Numbered from the stretch's first letter, positions 24,105-33,423 are shown. The stretch: 50,368 bases of DNA from Gammaproteobacteria bacterium (GCA_020846135.1 JADLEK010000055.1:1-50368); one strand, 5' to 3'. Notes: generated from the sequence alone by a model not told the origin. A program made the numbers and translations.

Positions 24105-25589
24105 TTAACTTTCCACCATCAGCCGGACGAACACCGCCGCCAGTTCCGTGACTTTCGCACTCATGAGCGCAATGAGCGTCCCCGGTTTCAGACCCAATAG
24201 CAGCAACCCTGCGGCCAAGGGCAGGACCGCCGCCAGTTCCCAAGGCCGCAGATCGGGTACATCGGCCAGTTCCGGACGCGGCGGGCCGGTGAACAGGCCG
24301 CCAATGGTGCGAAAGCCATAGGCCGCGCTCATCAACACGCCCAGACTCGCCAGCAGCGTCAGCCAGCCCCATTGCTGGAAACCGCCGATCAGCACATGCA
24401 ATTCCGCGACGAAACCGGCCAGTCCCGGCATGCCCATCCCGGCCAGCAGCGCCAGGGTCATGAACAGCGCAAAGCGCGGCGTTACCCGCGCCAATGCCCC
24501 GTAATCCGCCGCTTCACGGGTATGGGTGCGCTCGTAGAGCAGGCCGATCAGCAGGAACAGCAGCCCGGCAATCAGGCCATGCGCCACCATTTGCAGGCTT
24601 GCCCCGAGCAAACCCAGGGGATTCAGCGCCGAAATGCCCAACAGCACGACGCCCATGTGGCTGATTGAGGAATAGGCGATCATCGCTTTCAGATCGCTCT
24701 GCCGCCAGGCCAGTAATCCGCCGTAGACAATGCTGATTAGCGCAATTCCGACCAGCAGCGGCTGTAGCCAGACCGTGGCTTCCGGCAGGATCGGCATGAC
24801 CCGCAGCAGCCCATACGCGCCCATTTTCAGCAAAATCCCGGAGAGCAGGATGCTGACCGGGCTGGGCGCTTCGACGTGAGCCAGCGGCAACCAGCCATGC
24901 AGCGGAAAAATGGGGATCTTCACCCCAAAGCCGATCAGGAAGGCAAGCAACAGCCAGACCTGTTCTTCGCGGGGCAGCGCAGTCGCCGCCTCGGCAATGG
25001 CGGACATGGCGAAGGAATGGCTGGGCGTCAACCGGTAGGCGATGATCAGGCCGATCAGGATGAAGATGGAGCCGCCCATGGTGTACAGGACAAAGCTCAG
25101 GCTGGCGGTATGGCGTTTTTCGCCGCCCCACAGATCGATCAGGAAAAACAGCGGGATCAGGGTCAATTCCCAGAACATGAAAAACAGCGACCAGTCCTGG
25201 GCCATGAACACCCCCAGCACCGCGAATTCGAGCAACAGCAGCCAGGCGTGATACCCCTTGGCCCCGGTCTTCATCGGTTTCGAGGCCAGCAGCGCCACTA
25301 CGCTCAATAAGGTCGCTAACAGCACCATCGGCAGCGACAGGCCATCGACGCCCAGCGCGTAGGAAACGCCAATAGTGGCGCTCCAGACTACCTGCTCGCT
25401 GAACTGGATCGTCGCCGTACTGTGATCAAAGGTTGCCAGCAGGCTCCAGGCCAGCAGCAAGGTCAAGCCGGCATTCGCCAGGGCCAGCCCGCGAATCAGC
25501 CGGGGCTGGGCCGCCGGCAGCAGCGCGATCAGGACCGCGCCAAAGAAGGGAACCCACAGAATCAGGCTGAGCAGGTGCATAGCGGTCAC
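24105..25589 (-). CDS. NuoM-like proton-pumping membrane subunit (orphan)
   Basis: The 494-residue polytopic protein has about 14 hydrophobic segments and the NuoM/Mrp antiporter signatures FMFWELTLIPLFFLI (with the conserved glutamate), KIPIFPLHGWLPLAHVEAPSPVSILLSG and KAMIAYSSISHMG. In complex I NuoM is one of three antiporter-like subunits. No other nuo gene is nearby, so it may serve a Mrp-like, hydrogenase-like or carbon-uptake module encoded elsewhere. The GTG start (25589) overlaps the stop of a 13-codon leader frame; ATG 25580 is an alternative. Confidence 0.88.
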   Translation of the reverse strand: MTAMHLLSLILWVPFFGAVLIALLPAAQPRLIRGLALANAGLTLLLAWSLLATFDHSTATIQFSEQVVWSATIGVSYALGVDGLSLPMVLLATLLSVVALLASKPMKTGAKGYHAWLLLLEFAVLGVFMAQDWSLFFMFWELTLIPLFFLIDLWGGEKRHTASLSFVLYTMGGSIFILIGLIIAYRLTPSHSFAMSAIAEAATALPREEQVWLLLAFLIGFGVKIPIFPLHGWLPLAHVEAPSPVSILLSGILLKMGAYGLLRVMPILPEATVWLQPLLVGIALISIVYGGLLAWRQSDLKAMIAYSSISHMGVVLLGISALNPLGLLGASLQMVAHGLIAGLLFLLIGLLYERTHTREAADYGALARVTPRFALFMTLALLAGMGMPGLAGFVAELHVLIGGFQQWGWLTLLASLGVLMSAAYGFRTIGGLFTGPPRPELADVPDLRPWELAAVLPLAAGLLLLGLKPGTLIALMSAKVTELAAVFVRLMVES

Positions 25590-25627
25590 CCGGTCGTGCG
25601 GTGCAGGCGAACGGCGGTTCGAGCCAT
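25586..25627 (-). CDS. 13-codon leader ORF coupled to NuoM-like gene
   Basis: ATG 25627 is preceded on the minus strand by a strong GGGAGG seven bases away and encodes MARTAVRLHRTTG, ending in a TGA that overlaps the GTG of the NuoM-like gene (GTGA). The NuoM-like start itself has no good ribosome site. Translation of the membrane protein may therefore depend on this leader. Alternatively, it is simply the relict of an earlier start. Confidence 0.4.
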   Translation of the reverse strand: MARTAVRLHRTTG

Positions 25628-25655
25628 GAGGTTACCTCCCAGGCGGCATCATTTT

Positions 25656-25661
25656 TATAAT
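25656..25661 (+). promoter_or_regulatory. Predicted -10 box for ycgL
   Basis: A perfect TATAAT stands on the plus strand 53 bases before the ycgL ATG, with only a weak TTACCT 18 bases upstream as a possible -35. It lies close to the divergent -10 of the NuoM-like gene. Confidence 0.35.
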
Positions 25662-25668
25662 CGGGCGC

Positions 25669-25674
25669 ATTATA
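25669..25674 (-). promoter_or_regulatory. Predicted -10 box for NuoM-like gene
   Basis: A perfect TATAAT is read on the minus strand at 25674-25669, about 40 bases before the leader ORF. No good -35 is visible at the right spacing. Confidence 0.35.
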
Positions 25675-25714
25675 GCCACTCATTAGTTCAACCCTTCTGC
25701 CTGGAGATGCACTC

Positions 25715-25975
25715 ATGCCATGCGCGATCTACAAAAGCCGCCGGAAAGCCGACACTTACCTTTATGTTGCCGTCCGCGATGATTTTTCCATGATTCCCGA
25801 AGCGTTGCTGAAACTGGTTGGTGAACTGGAACACGTCATGGATCTGGATTTGCGCCCGGAACGGAAACTGGCGCTGGAAGATACGGCGGAGGTGCTACGG
25901 AACCTGGAAGAGCGCGGCTGGCATTTGCAAATGCCGAGGCGAGAGGAACTGCTGGCGGGCATGGCCCGGCACTGA
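25715..25975 (+). CDS. ycgL: YcgL domain protein
   Basis: The 86-residue protein begins MPCAIYKSRRKADTYLYVAVRDDFSMIPEALL, the diagnostic start of the YcgL family. It ends with ALEDTAEVLRNLEERGWHLQMP, also conserved. TGGAGA precedes the ATG. Members are small cytoplasmic proteins of gammaproteobacteria with a solved fold but no firm function. The gene is divergent from the NuoM-like gene and appears single. Confidence 0.9.
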   Translation: MPCAIYKSRRKADTYLYVAVRDDFSMIPEALLKLVGELEHVMDLDLRPERKLALEDTAEVLRNLEERGWHLQMPRREELLAGMARH

Positions 25976-26024
25976 GAAGCCAGTACCAATTCCCGTTAGG
26001 TTTTCGCATTGACGGTTCTCGCGT

Positions 26025-26090
26025 CCGTCATTCCCGCGAATGCGGAATCCAAGCAGCCGCTGAACAACGGGATACCCGCTTTCGCGGGGT
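26025..26090. repeat. Interspersed palindromic repeat between ycgL and engB
   Basis: CCGTCATTCCCGCGAATGCG (26025-26044) starts an imperfect palindrome, ATTCCCGC paired with GCGGAAT. A second hairpin, CCCGC-TTTC-GCGGG (26075-26088), follows. It sits between two convergent genes, the usual place for REP-like elements, and could also stop transcription from either side. Confidence 0.55.
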
Positions 26091-26176
26091 TAACGACATC
26101 GAGCGGTTTGCTATCAGGGCAAAGTTTCCCGGCTTCTTGGCCACGTCCAGCCCGGGTTCAGAGGCCTCTCAACAGT

Positions 26177-26824
26177 TCAACTCTGAAACCCCAGCCACTC
26201 ATCCAGCCATTGATAGGCTTCATCCCGGCCCTGGCTGGTTGGCGCCGCAAACAACTGGACGCTGGCTTGTGGGTAGTCGGCGCGTAACGATTTTTTCACC
26301 TGTTGCCGCGCCGCCGCCGCCGCACCCCGGCTGAGCTTGTCGGCTTTAGTCAGCAGGATATGCACCGGCAACTGGCGAACTGCGCAGCAGTCCAGCATTT
26401 GCCGATCCAGCTCCGTTAGCGGGTGACGGATATCCATCAGCAACAGCAGACCGCGTAACGCCGCCCGCTCGCGTAAATACCGCTCCAGCAGTTCTTGCCA
26501 ATGCCGGCGGATTGCATCCGGCACCTTGGCGTAACCATAGCCGGGCAGGTCCACCAGATAGCGTTCCGGGGCCACCTCGAAGAAATTGATCATCTGCGTC
26601 CGTCCGGGGGTCTTGCTCACCCGCGCCAGTTGCCGCTGTCCGGTCAGGATATTCAGGGCGCTGGATTTGCCGGCGTTGGAGCGGCCGGCAAAGGCGACTT
26701 CGCAGCCGGTATCCGGCGGAAGTTGCCCGAACTCATTGACACTGTTGAAAAATCGCACCGCCTGATAAAGACGGACTGCGGCGGCGGTCTGGGAAATAGG
26801 GACGGAATAATCAGGGTTTCTCAT
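26177..26824 (-). CDS. engB: Ribosome biogenesis GTPase EngB (YihA/YsxC)
   Basis: The 215-residue protein starts at ATG 26824 (MRNPDYS); an upstream TTG is in frame but less likely. Seen are G1 [18 protein letters not shown]2 [12 protein letters not shown]3 [11 protein letters not shown], and G4 [10 protein letters not shown], the complete EngB signature. EngB assists late assembly of the 50S subunit and is usually essential. It is divergent from the cytochrome c4 gene, an arrangement conserved in Pseudomonas and relatives. Confidence 0.96.
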   Translation of the reverse strand: MRNPDYSVPISQTAAAVRLYQAVRFFNSVNEFGQLPPDTGCEVAFAGRSNAGKSSALNILTGQRQLARVSKTPGRTQMINFFEVAPERYLVDLPGYGYAKVPDAIRRHWQELLERYLRERAALRGLLLLMDIRHPLTELDRQMLDCCAVRQLPVHILLTKADKLSRGAAAAARQQVKKSLRADYPQASVQLFAAPTSQGRDEAYQWLDEWLGFQS

Positions 26825-27004
26825 TGAACTCAAAGGCCGAAACTGATATATAAAACCGCCGCTTTCGCCGACGGGACCGATTCAAATCAGCACCGGTTCC
26901 GCCCCGACTTCAGCGAGACCCGGCCGCCGATCCGCGCCACTCTATCCACGCCGGCGGCAGGTCGCCTGAACCGAATTCCGTCATCGTACAGGAGCCTTCC
27001 AAAA

Positions 27005-27613
27005 ATGAAAAAACTCTTCATGCTCGCCGCGACCTGCGTAGCGCTCGGTTCAGCGACCGCCGCCATCGCCGCCGGCGATGCAACCGCCGGCAAAGCCAAG
27101 TCCGCGTTGTGCGTGGCCTGCCACAACCCGGACGGTAACAGCACCAATGCTACTTACCCGAAACTGGCCGGGCAAAGCGCTGATTATCTGAATAAGCAGT
27201 TGATGGAGTTCAAAAGCGGCGCTCGCGTCAACGCCATCATGCTGGGGATGGTCGCCACGCTGACTCCGCAGGACATGGAAGATCTGTCGGCTTATTTCGC
27301 CTCGCAGCAGATCACGCGCGACGCGGCTGACCCGGCATTGGCGCCGGCTGGCGAGGCGCTGTTTCGCGGAGGTAACCTGACCAGCGGCGTGTCAGCCTGT
27401 ATGGCGTGCCACGGCGTGGCTGGCGCAGGCAATCCGGCCGCCAAGTTCCCGGCATTGGCCGGTCAACACGCGACCTATATCGAAACCCAACTGAAGGCCT
27501 TCCGCACCATGGAACGGGCCAATGACGCCGGACAGATGATGCGCGGCGTCGCGGCTAAGCTGACCGACCCGGAAATCAAGGCGGTCGCCTCCTATATCCA
27601 GGGATTACAATAG
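27005..27613 (+). CDS. Di-haem cytochrome c4
   Basis: The 202-residue protein has a signal peptide (MKKLFMLAATCVALGSATAAIAA) and two c-type haem sites, CVACH and CMACH, in two similar halves. Each half has a distal Met in a GMVATLT or MRGVAAKLT context. Cytochrome c4 is a periplasmic, membrane-associated electron carrier that donates to terminal oxidases. AGGAG lies just before the start. A terminator follows at 27657, and the resB-ccsA maturation genes come next. Confidence 0.95.
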   Translation: MKKLFMLAATCVALGSATAAIAAGDATAGKAKSALCVACHNPDGNSTNATYPKLAGQSADYLNKQLMEFKSGARVNAIMLGMVATLTPQDMEDLSAYFASQQITRDAADPALAPAGEALFRGGNLTSGVSACMACHGVAGAGNPAAKFPALAGQHATYIETQLKAFRTMERANDAGQMMRGVAAKLTDPEIKAVASYIQGLQ

Positions 27614-27656
27614 GATTCGCAGGTCAACCGACTGAATATGCGCTGACTTGACCGTG

Positions 27657-27682
27657 GGGCGGCTAACTGGCCGCCCTTTTTT
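27657..27682 (+). terminator. Rho-independent terminator after cytochrome c4
   Basis: GGGCGGC (27657-27663) pairs with GCCGCCC (27670-27676) around a 6-base loop, followed by six T. It lies 44 bases past the stop codon. Confidence 0.9.
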
Positions 27683-27811
27683 ATGCCGGCCCCGGCGCAA
27701 TTCGGCGCAATTCTCTTCTAAACCCGTGAACGCAGTGCGCCCTCCTGGGTCGAAAAAGCGTCCTAAATTTCCCCCTGCCCTTTCTACCGACTGCATTCTC
27801 CAACCACTTTT

Positions 27812-29860
27812 GTGAACGAAACCGCCGCCTGCAAGCCTGCCCGCCGGCGCACCCTCGGTTGGGTGCTGCTGGAATTTCTTGGCTCGATGAACCTTGCGAT
27901 CACCCTGCTGGTCGTGCTGGCCATCGCCTCCATCATCGGCACGGTGCTACAGCAGAATCAACCTTATCCCGATTACATCCTCAAGTTCGGGCCGTTCTGG
28001 TTTGAAGTCTTTAAAAACCTTGGCTTGTATAGCGTTTATGGCGCCGGCTGGTTTATCGCCATTCTCGCTGGCCTGATTCTGTCCACCAGCGTTTGCCTGT
28101 ACCGGCAGGTTCCGGGGATGTGGCGGGAGATGGTGCGGTTCCGCACTACGGTCGAGGCCGATTCGCTGCGCGGCTTCCAGCAACAGGCTGAATGGCGGTT
28201 GCCCGATGGCGACGCCAACGCCACGCTGGCGATCCTGACAGGCGCATTCCACCGTCGCGGCTACCGCTGGCGACTCCAGGATCACGGCGATCATCAAGTC
28301 ATTGCGGCGATGAAAGGCCGCTATAACCGGCTGGGCTATCTGTTCACCCATGCCGCGATCATCGTGATCGGGATCGGTGGACTGCTGGACGGCGATTTGT
28401 GGCTCAAGCTCAAGGAATGGCGCGGCGAACTGGCGGTTGAGACCCGGGACCTGAGCGCCCGCGAAGTTCCTCCGATCAGCCGGCTGGCTCCTGGCGTCCT
28501 TCCGGCGTTTCGCGGCAACGTGCGCCTGCCGGAAGGTTCCATCGCCAATTTCGTGTTCGTGCGACTGCGCGACGGCTTTCTGGTGCAGGAACTGCCGTTC
28601 GCGGTTGAACTCAAGGATTTTCAGGTGGCGTATTACGATACCGGCCAACCCAAGTCTTTCGTGAGCGAAGTCTTGATCCACGATCAGGACCACTTGGGCG
28701 ATCAGCCGCTGGCGGCCACCATCAAGGTCAATCACCCGCTGGTCTATCGCGGCTACGCCATTTACCAGTCCGATTTCGGCGATGGCGGTTCCAAGCTGGA
28801 TCTGAAAGCCTGGCCGCTAGCGACCGCCCGACTGGAGCCGGTGGAAGCCAAAGGCGAAATAGGCGGCGTGATCAAGGTCGGTGGGCCAACTCCCGGGGCG
28901 CTGAGTCTGGAACTGGACGACTTCCGGCTGTTCAACCTGCTGCCCGAGCCGGATGCTCAGCCCGGCGACCGCAAGTTCCGCAACTTTGGCCCGAGCATCG
29001 CCTTTAAGCTGCGCGATGCGGCCGGCGAGGCGCGGGAATACCTGAATTACATGGCCCCGGTTTCAATGGAGGGCCGCTGGTTTTACCTGAGCGGGATGCG
29101 CGCCCGGCCCGGCGCTCCGTTCAGTTATCTGCATATTCCGGTCGACGCCAACAACAGTCCCGAACGGTTTTTGCGCTTCAACGCCCGGTTGCGCGACGCG
29201 GACGGCTTGCAAAAACTGCTGACCCAACCGGTTGCCGATGGCCAAAATCCCGATTTCCAGCGCGACTTAATCCGAGTGCGGCTGAGTCTGGTGGATCTGT
29301 TTATCCAGGGAGGCTTTATGGCGATCACCGAAAAGGCCAAAGCGGTTGCGCCAGCGGAGCGGTTGCAGGAAGCCACCGTGCTGTATCTGAACCTGCTGCG
29401 CGAAGCCCTGGCGGAAGTGTTTATTGACACCCTGCGCCAGGAAGGCGTCAACGTCGACCAGGAACTCGGCGAGCGCGAGAATGTCTTTTTCAATGATGCG
29501 CTGTCTGCTCTGGCGGCATTGCCGGCTTACGGATCGCCGTTCTACCTGCAATTGACCGGTTTTCAGCAGGTCGAGGCGTCCGGGCTGCAAGTCACTTACA
29601 GCGGCGGGACGGTCGTGGTCTATGCCGGTTTTGCCCTACTGATCCTGGGGGTCTTTCTCATGTTCTATACTTCACACTGCCGGTTGTGGGCGTGGCTGGC
29701 GAGTGAGGATGACGCGGTCCGGCTGATTCTGGCCGGGACCGGCAACCGCCGTCCGCTGGAGTTCGCCGGTGAATTCGCCGAACTGCGGGCCGGACTCGAA
29801 CAGCGACTGAGACTGCTCATCCCCTCACCCTCTCCAACATCCTTGAATGAGACCGATTGA
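27812..29860 (+). CDS. resB: Cytochrome c biogenesis protein ResB (System II)
   Basis: The 682-residue membrane protein starts at GTG 27812. It has N-terminal transmembrane segments (LLEFLGSMNLAITLLVVLAIASIIGTVLQQNQP is the family opening), a further pair near residues 75-95 and 165-190, a long periplasmic domain with NHPLVYRGYAIYQSDFGDGG, and a C-terminal segment (VVVYAGFALLILGVFLMFY). ResB and CcsA form the System II haem exporter and cytochrome c synthase. The gene adjoins ccsA. Confidence 0.95.
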   Translation: MNETAACKPARRRTLGWVLLEFLGSMNLAITLLVVLAIASIIGTVLQQNQPYPDYILKFGPFWFEVFKNLGLYSVYGAGWFIAILAGLILSTSVCLYRQVPGMWREMVRFRTTVEADSLRGFQQQAEWRLPDGDANATLAILTGAFHRRGYRWRLQDHGDHQVIAAMKGRYNRLGYLFTHAAIIVIGIGGLLDGDLWLKLKEWRGELAVETRDLSAREVPPISRLAPGVLPAFRGNVRLPEGSIANFVFVRLRDGFLVQELPFAVELKDFQVAYYDTGQPKSFVSEVLIHDQDHLGDQPLAATIKVNHPLVYRGYAIYQSDFGDGGSKLDLKAWPLATARLEPVEAKGEIGGVIKVGGPTPGALSLELDDFRLFNLLPEPDAQPGDRKFRNFGPSIAFKLRDAAGEAREYLNYMAPVSMEGRWFYLSGMRARPGAPFSYLHIPVDANNSPERFLRFNARLRDADGLQKLLTQPVADGQNPDFQRDLIRVRLSLVDLFIQGGFMAITEKAKAVAPAERLQEATVLYLNLLREALAEVFIDTLRQEGVNVDQELGERENVFFNDALSALAALPAYGSPFYLQLTGFQQVEASGLQVTYSGGTVVVYAGFALLILGVFLMFYTSHCRLWAWLASEDDAVRLILAGTGNRRPLEFAGEFAELRAGLEQRLRLLIPSPSPTSLNETD

Positions 29861-29861
29861 C

Positions 29862-31043
29862 ATGGCGGCAACCCGCGAAGCATTGCTTGAAGAATCCTGG
29901 GATCAACCCGTGCGCTGGCCGTGGTTGACGGTGAGCGACGCACTCTGGGCGCTGCTGGTCCTGGCTGGCTCTGGTTATGCCTACTGGCTTTATCAGTCCT
30001 ACATGGACGGTTACGAAGTCGCTATCCAGATTGGAGCAACTCTGGCGCTGATCGGCTGGGGTCAGTACTGGCCGCCGGCGCGGACCTTCACTTTGGCAGT
30101 GACCGGTCTGACCGTGCTGGCCCTGTGGCGGTATGGCGCGGATTACGAATTGCGCAAGAGCGCTTTCCTGCTCAAGTATTTGCTGGAAAGCCAGGCGGCG
30201 TTCATGTGGATGAGTACGCTGTATGTGCTGGCGACCGTGACCTATTTCGCCGCGCTGTTTTCCCGCTCGGATTTCATCGGCAAAACCGCGACTGCGCTGA
30301 CCTGGAGCGCGACCGTGATGGGCATGACCGGGTTACTGGTGCGCTGGCGCGAGTCCTATCTGCTTGGCGCGGACATCGGCCACATTCCGGTCAGCAATCT
30401 GTATGAAGTCTTCATCCTGTTCGCGCTGATCACCGCGCTGCTGTACCTGTTCTACGAAGAGCGCACCCGGACCCGGGCGATGGGCGGCTTCGTCCTGCTG
30501 ATCATCAGCGGCGCGGTAGCATTTCTGCTCTGGTACACCTTTGGGCGGCAGGCGCATCACATTCAACCGCTGATCCCGGCGCTGCAAAGCTACTGGATGA
30601 AGATCCATGTCCCGGCTAACTTCATCGGCTACGGCGCTTTTGCGCTGGCGGCGATGCTGGGAGTGGCTTATCTGCTGAGGGACTGGGCGGAAAGCCACCG
30701 GCCCGCCGGACTGTTGACCCGGGTGCTGCCGCCGGCGGCATTGCTCGACGAGGTCATGTACAAAGCCATCGCGCTGGGATTCGCCGCCTTCACCATCGCC
30801 ACCATTCTCGGCGCGTTGTGGGCGGCGGAAGCGTGGGGTGGTTACTGGTCGTGGGACCCGAAGGAAACCTGGGCCTTGATCGTCTGGCTGAACTATGCCG
30901 CCTGGCTGCATCTGCGTTTGACTAAAGGCCGACGCGGGACGCCGATGGCCTGGTGGGCAGTGATCGGCCTGTTCGTGACCCTGTTTGCGTTCATTGGCGT
31001 CAACATGTTTCTGTCCGGCCTGCATTCCTACGGCTCGCTGTAA
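29862..31043 (+). CDS. ccsA: Cytochrome c biogenesis protein CcsA/CcsB (System II)
   Basis: The polytopic protein has about 393 residues and eight or so membrane segments. It carries the haem-binding WWD signature WGGYWSWDPKETWALIVWLNYAAWLH near the C-terminus, and LGADIGHIPVSNLYEVFI upstream. ATG 29862 lies one base after the resB stop; an in-frame ATG at 29847 would overlap resB. With ResB it ligates haem to CXXCH motifs of exported apocytochromes, such as the cytochrome c4 and peroxidase in this window. Confidence 0.94.
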   Translation: MAATREALLEESWDQPVRWPWLTVSDALWALLVLAGSGYAYWLYQSYMDGYEVAIQIGATLALIGWGQYWPPARTFTLAVTGLTVLALWRYGADYELRKSAFLLKYLLESQAAFMWMSTLYVLATVTYFAALFSRSDFIGKTATALTWSATVMGMTGLLVRWRESYLLGADIGHIPVSNLYEVFILFALITALLYLFYEERTRTRAMGGFVLLIISGAVAFLLWYTFGRQAHHIQPLIPALQSYWMKIHVPANFIGYGAFALAAMLGVAYLLRDWAESHRPAGLLTRVLPPAALLDEVMYKAIALGFAAFTIATILGALWAAEAWGGYWSWDPKETWALIVWLNYAAWLHLRLTKGRRGTPMAWWAVIGLFVTLFAFIGVNMFLSGLHSYGSL

Positions 31044-31088
31044 CGCCTGCTCTGATTCCATTCAAACCCCTGTTCTGGAGTTCGTCCG

Positions 31089-31754
31089 ATGCTCAATCCG
31101 CTTTACCGCCTGCTGTTGATTCTGCTGACCTGCGCCCTGCCGCTGACCACGGTTCGGGCGGCTGTCGATCCGGACGCCCCCCCGGCTTTTAATCAGGGCA
31201 AGGATTATGTGGTGTTGCCCAACCCGGTAGCCACGGCGACCCCCGATAAAATCGAGGTGATCGAGTTTTTTTCCTACACCTGCCCCCATTGCCGCAGCCT
31301 GGAGCCATCCGCCCAGGCCTGGCTGAAACGCAAACCGGATAACGTCGCCTTCGTGCGGATCGCCGTCTCTTTCAGCCCCAACTGGGAGCCGAGCGCCCGC
31401 GCCTATTACGCCGCCGAAGCATTGGGGGTACTGGATAAAATGCATCCCTTTTTATTCGAGACCGTCCGCAGCAATCCGCGTGCGGGTCTGGATGAACTGG
31501 CGGCGCTGTTTGCCGAACACGGCGTTGATCAGGATACTTTCCGTAAAGCCTATAGCTCGTTCCAGACCGAAACCCAGTTGCGGCGCGGCAACCAGATCGC
31601 GCAACGTTACAAAATCAACGGGGTGCCGGGGATCATCGTCAACGGCAAATATGATGTACGTTCAGCGCGCATGTTCGAGACGGTGGATTTTCTGATCGCC
31701 CAGGAAACCGCAGCGGCAACGGTAGTGACAACCTCCAGCCCTGCGGCGAAGTGA
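31089..31754 (+). CDS. dsbA: Thiol:disulfide interchange protein DsbA
   Basis: The 221-residue protein has a signal peptide (LYRLLLILLTCALPLTTVRA). Its thioredoxin-fold domain has active site C65PHC68 in EFFSYTCPHCRSLEP and the cis-proline loop GVPGIIVNGKYDV. It oxidises cysteine pairs of exported proteins. CTGGAG lies before the ATG. The order cytochrome c4, resB-ccsA, dsbA groups periplasmic thiol and haem chemistry. Its TGA overlaps the ATG of the next gene. Confidence 0.95.
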   Translation: MLNPLYRLLLILLTCALPLTTVRAAVDPDAPPAFNQGKDYVVLPNPVATATPDKIEVIEFFSYTCPHCRSLEPSAQAWLKRKPDNVAFVRIAVSFSPNWEPSARAYYAAEALGVLDKMHPFLFETVRSNPRAGLDELAALFAEHGVDQDTFRKAYSSFQTETQLRRGNQIAQRYKINGVPGIIVNGKYDVRSARMFETVDFLIAQETAAATVVTTSSPAAK

Positions 31755-32605
31755 TGAATGATCCCGGCGATCCGCTACGGTTGCGGCTGCTCAGTTACAA
31801 CATTCAGAGCGGCCTGACTACCGACCGCTACTCGCATTACCTGACCCGGAGCTGGAAACATCTGGTGCCGGTGCCATCGAGGATGACCAATCTCGATGGC
31901 ATCGCCCAGGTGCTGGCTGATTATGATCTGGTCGGGTTACAGGAGGTGGATGCTGGTAGCCTGCGCAGTGGTTTCGTTAACCAGATCAAATACCTGGCCG
32001 ATTCCGCCGGGTTCGCCCACGTCTTTGATCAGTCCAACCGCCGGATTGGCCGGATTTCCCAGCACGGCAACGCGCTATTGAGCCGCTTTCTGCCGTCCGC
32101 GATCACTGAACACAAACTGCCCGGTCTGATTCCGGGCCGGGGTGTGCTGGAAGTGCAATTTGGCGCCGGGATTGACGCACTGCATGTGCTGATTCTGCAC
32201 CTGGCGTTGGGCCGGCGGGGCCGGTTACGACAAATTGGTTTTCTGGCGGAACTGACCCACGACTATCGTCATGTGATTTTGATGGGCGATCTCAACAGCC
32301 GCTCGGACAGCCCGGAAATGGCGGTGTTGCTGGAGAATGTCGGCTTGCTGGAACCCGCGCCGGGTTTACACACCTTTCCCAGTTGGCAACCGGATCGACA
32401 ACTGGATCATATTCTGGTGTCGCCATCGATCACGGTTGAACAGGTCGAAGTGCTGGATTGCACCTTTTCCGATCACCGGCCGTTGTCCATGGCGGTGCGG
32501 TTACCGGCGGCGGTGCGGTTGGAGCCGGAAATACCGCATATATTTCCGAACCCGGTGGATGCCGCCGAAACTCTTTATCCGCTTGCCATGCAGGTTGCCC
32601 ACTGA
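31754..32605 (+). CDS. Endonuclease/exonuclease/phosphatase family protein
   Basis: The start at ATG 31754 overlaps the dsbA stop (TGATG) and gives 283 residues. EEP-fold motifs are present in order: LLSYNIQSG, LVGLQEVDAGS with the metal-binding Glu, HVILMGDLNSRSDS, LDHILVS and FSDHRPL with the catalytic Asp-His. The family hydrolyses phosphodiesters in nucleic acids, lipids or small molecules. The same neighbour follows dsbA in Pseudomonas. There is no signal peptide, so it is probably cytoplasmic. Confidence 0.93.
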   Translation: MNDPGDPLRLRLLSYNIQSGLTTDRYSHYLTRSWKHLVPVPSRMTNLDGIAQVLADYDLVGLQEVDAGSLRSGFVNQIKYLADSAGFAHVFDQSNRRIGRISQHGNALLSRFLPSAITEHKLPGLIPGRGVLEVQFGAGIDALHVLILHLALGRRGRLRQIGFLAELTHDYRHVILMGDLNSRSDSPEMAVLLENVGLLEPAPGLHTFPSWQPDRQLDHILVSPSITVEQVEVLDCTFSDHRPLSMAVRLPAAVRLEPEIPHIFPNPVDAAETLYPLAMQVAH

Positions 32606-33390
32606 TGGACATGCCAAACTATCAGGACCTTCTCTACGACGTTGAAAACGGCGTCGCTACGATCACGATCAACCGTCCCGACAAGTACAACGCCTTTCGC
32701 GCTCAGACCTGCGAGGAACTGATTCACGCCTTCCAACGGGCCGGATGGGATCGCTCGATCGGCGTGATTGTGCTAACCGGCGCTGGTGAAAAAGCCTTTT
32801 GCACCGGTGGCGATCAATCCGCCCATGAAGGTCACTATGATGGACGTGGCGTAATTGGCCTGCCGCTGGAGGAATTGCAGAGCGTGATCCGCGATGTCCC
32901 CAAGCCGGTGATCGCCAAGGTGCGCGGCTACGCGATTGGTGGCGGCCATGTGCTGGCGCTGTTGTGCGATCTGACCCTGGCCGCCGAATCCGCCAAATTC
33001 GGCCAGGTCGGCCCCAAGGTCGGATCAGTCGATCCCGGCTTCGGCACCGCTTACATGGCGCGGGTGATCGGCGAAAAGCGGGCGCGGGAAGTCTGGTATC
33101 TGTGCCGGCAATACTCGGCGGCGGAAGCGGTGCAGATGGGTCTGGCGAACCGGGTGGTTCCCGATACCGAACTGGACGCCGAGGTGGAACGCTGGTGCGC
33201 GGAAATTCTGGAGAAAAGCCCGACCGCGCTGGCCTTGGCCAAACGCTCGTTTAACGCCGACACCGCCCATATTGCCGGAATTTCCGCCTTGGGCTTGCAG
33301 GCGGTCAGCCTGTTCTACGGTACTGAAGAGTCCCAGGAAGGGGTGCGGGCGTTCCAGGAAAAGCGCAAGCCGAAGTTTCGCGGCAGTTGA
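32605..33390 (+). CDS. BadI-like 2-ketocyclohexanecarboxyl-CoA hydrolase (crotonase family)
   Basis: The ATG overlaps the previous stop (TGATG), giving 261 residues. It is a crotonase-fold enzyme: INRPDKYNAFRAQTCEELI, GAGEKAFCTGGDQS, YAIGGGHVLALLCDLTLAAESAKFGQVGPKVGSVDPGFG. As recalled, HYDGRGVIGLPLEELQSVIRDVPKPVIAKV and NADTAHIAGI resemble Rhodopseudomonas BadI more than MenB, its close relative. BadI opens the alicyclic ring in anaerobic cyclohexanecarboxylate/benzoate breakdown. No other bad-type gene is near, so the substrate is uncertain; MenB (naphthoate synthase) is the alternative. Confidence 0.85.
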   Translation: MDMPNYQDLLYDVENGVATITINRPDKYNAFRAQTCEELIHAFQRAGWDRSIGVIVLTGAGEKAFCTGGDQSAHEGHYDGRGVIGLPLEELQSVIRDVPKPVIAKVRGYAIGGGHVLALLCDLTLAAESAKFGQVGPKVGSVDPGFGTAYMARVIGEKRAREVWYLCRQYSAAEAVQMGLANRVVPDTELDAEVERWCAEILEKSPTALALAKRSFNADTAHIAGISALGLQAVSLFYGTEESQEGVRAFQEKRKPKFRGS

Positions 33391-33423
33391 GACGGGCCAA
33401 AGAACCGCTCAACCCCACTCCGG

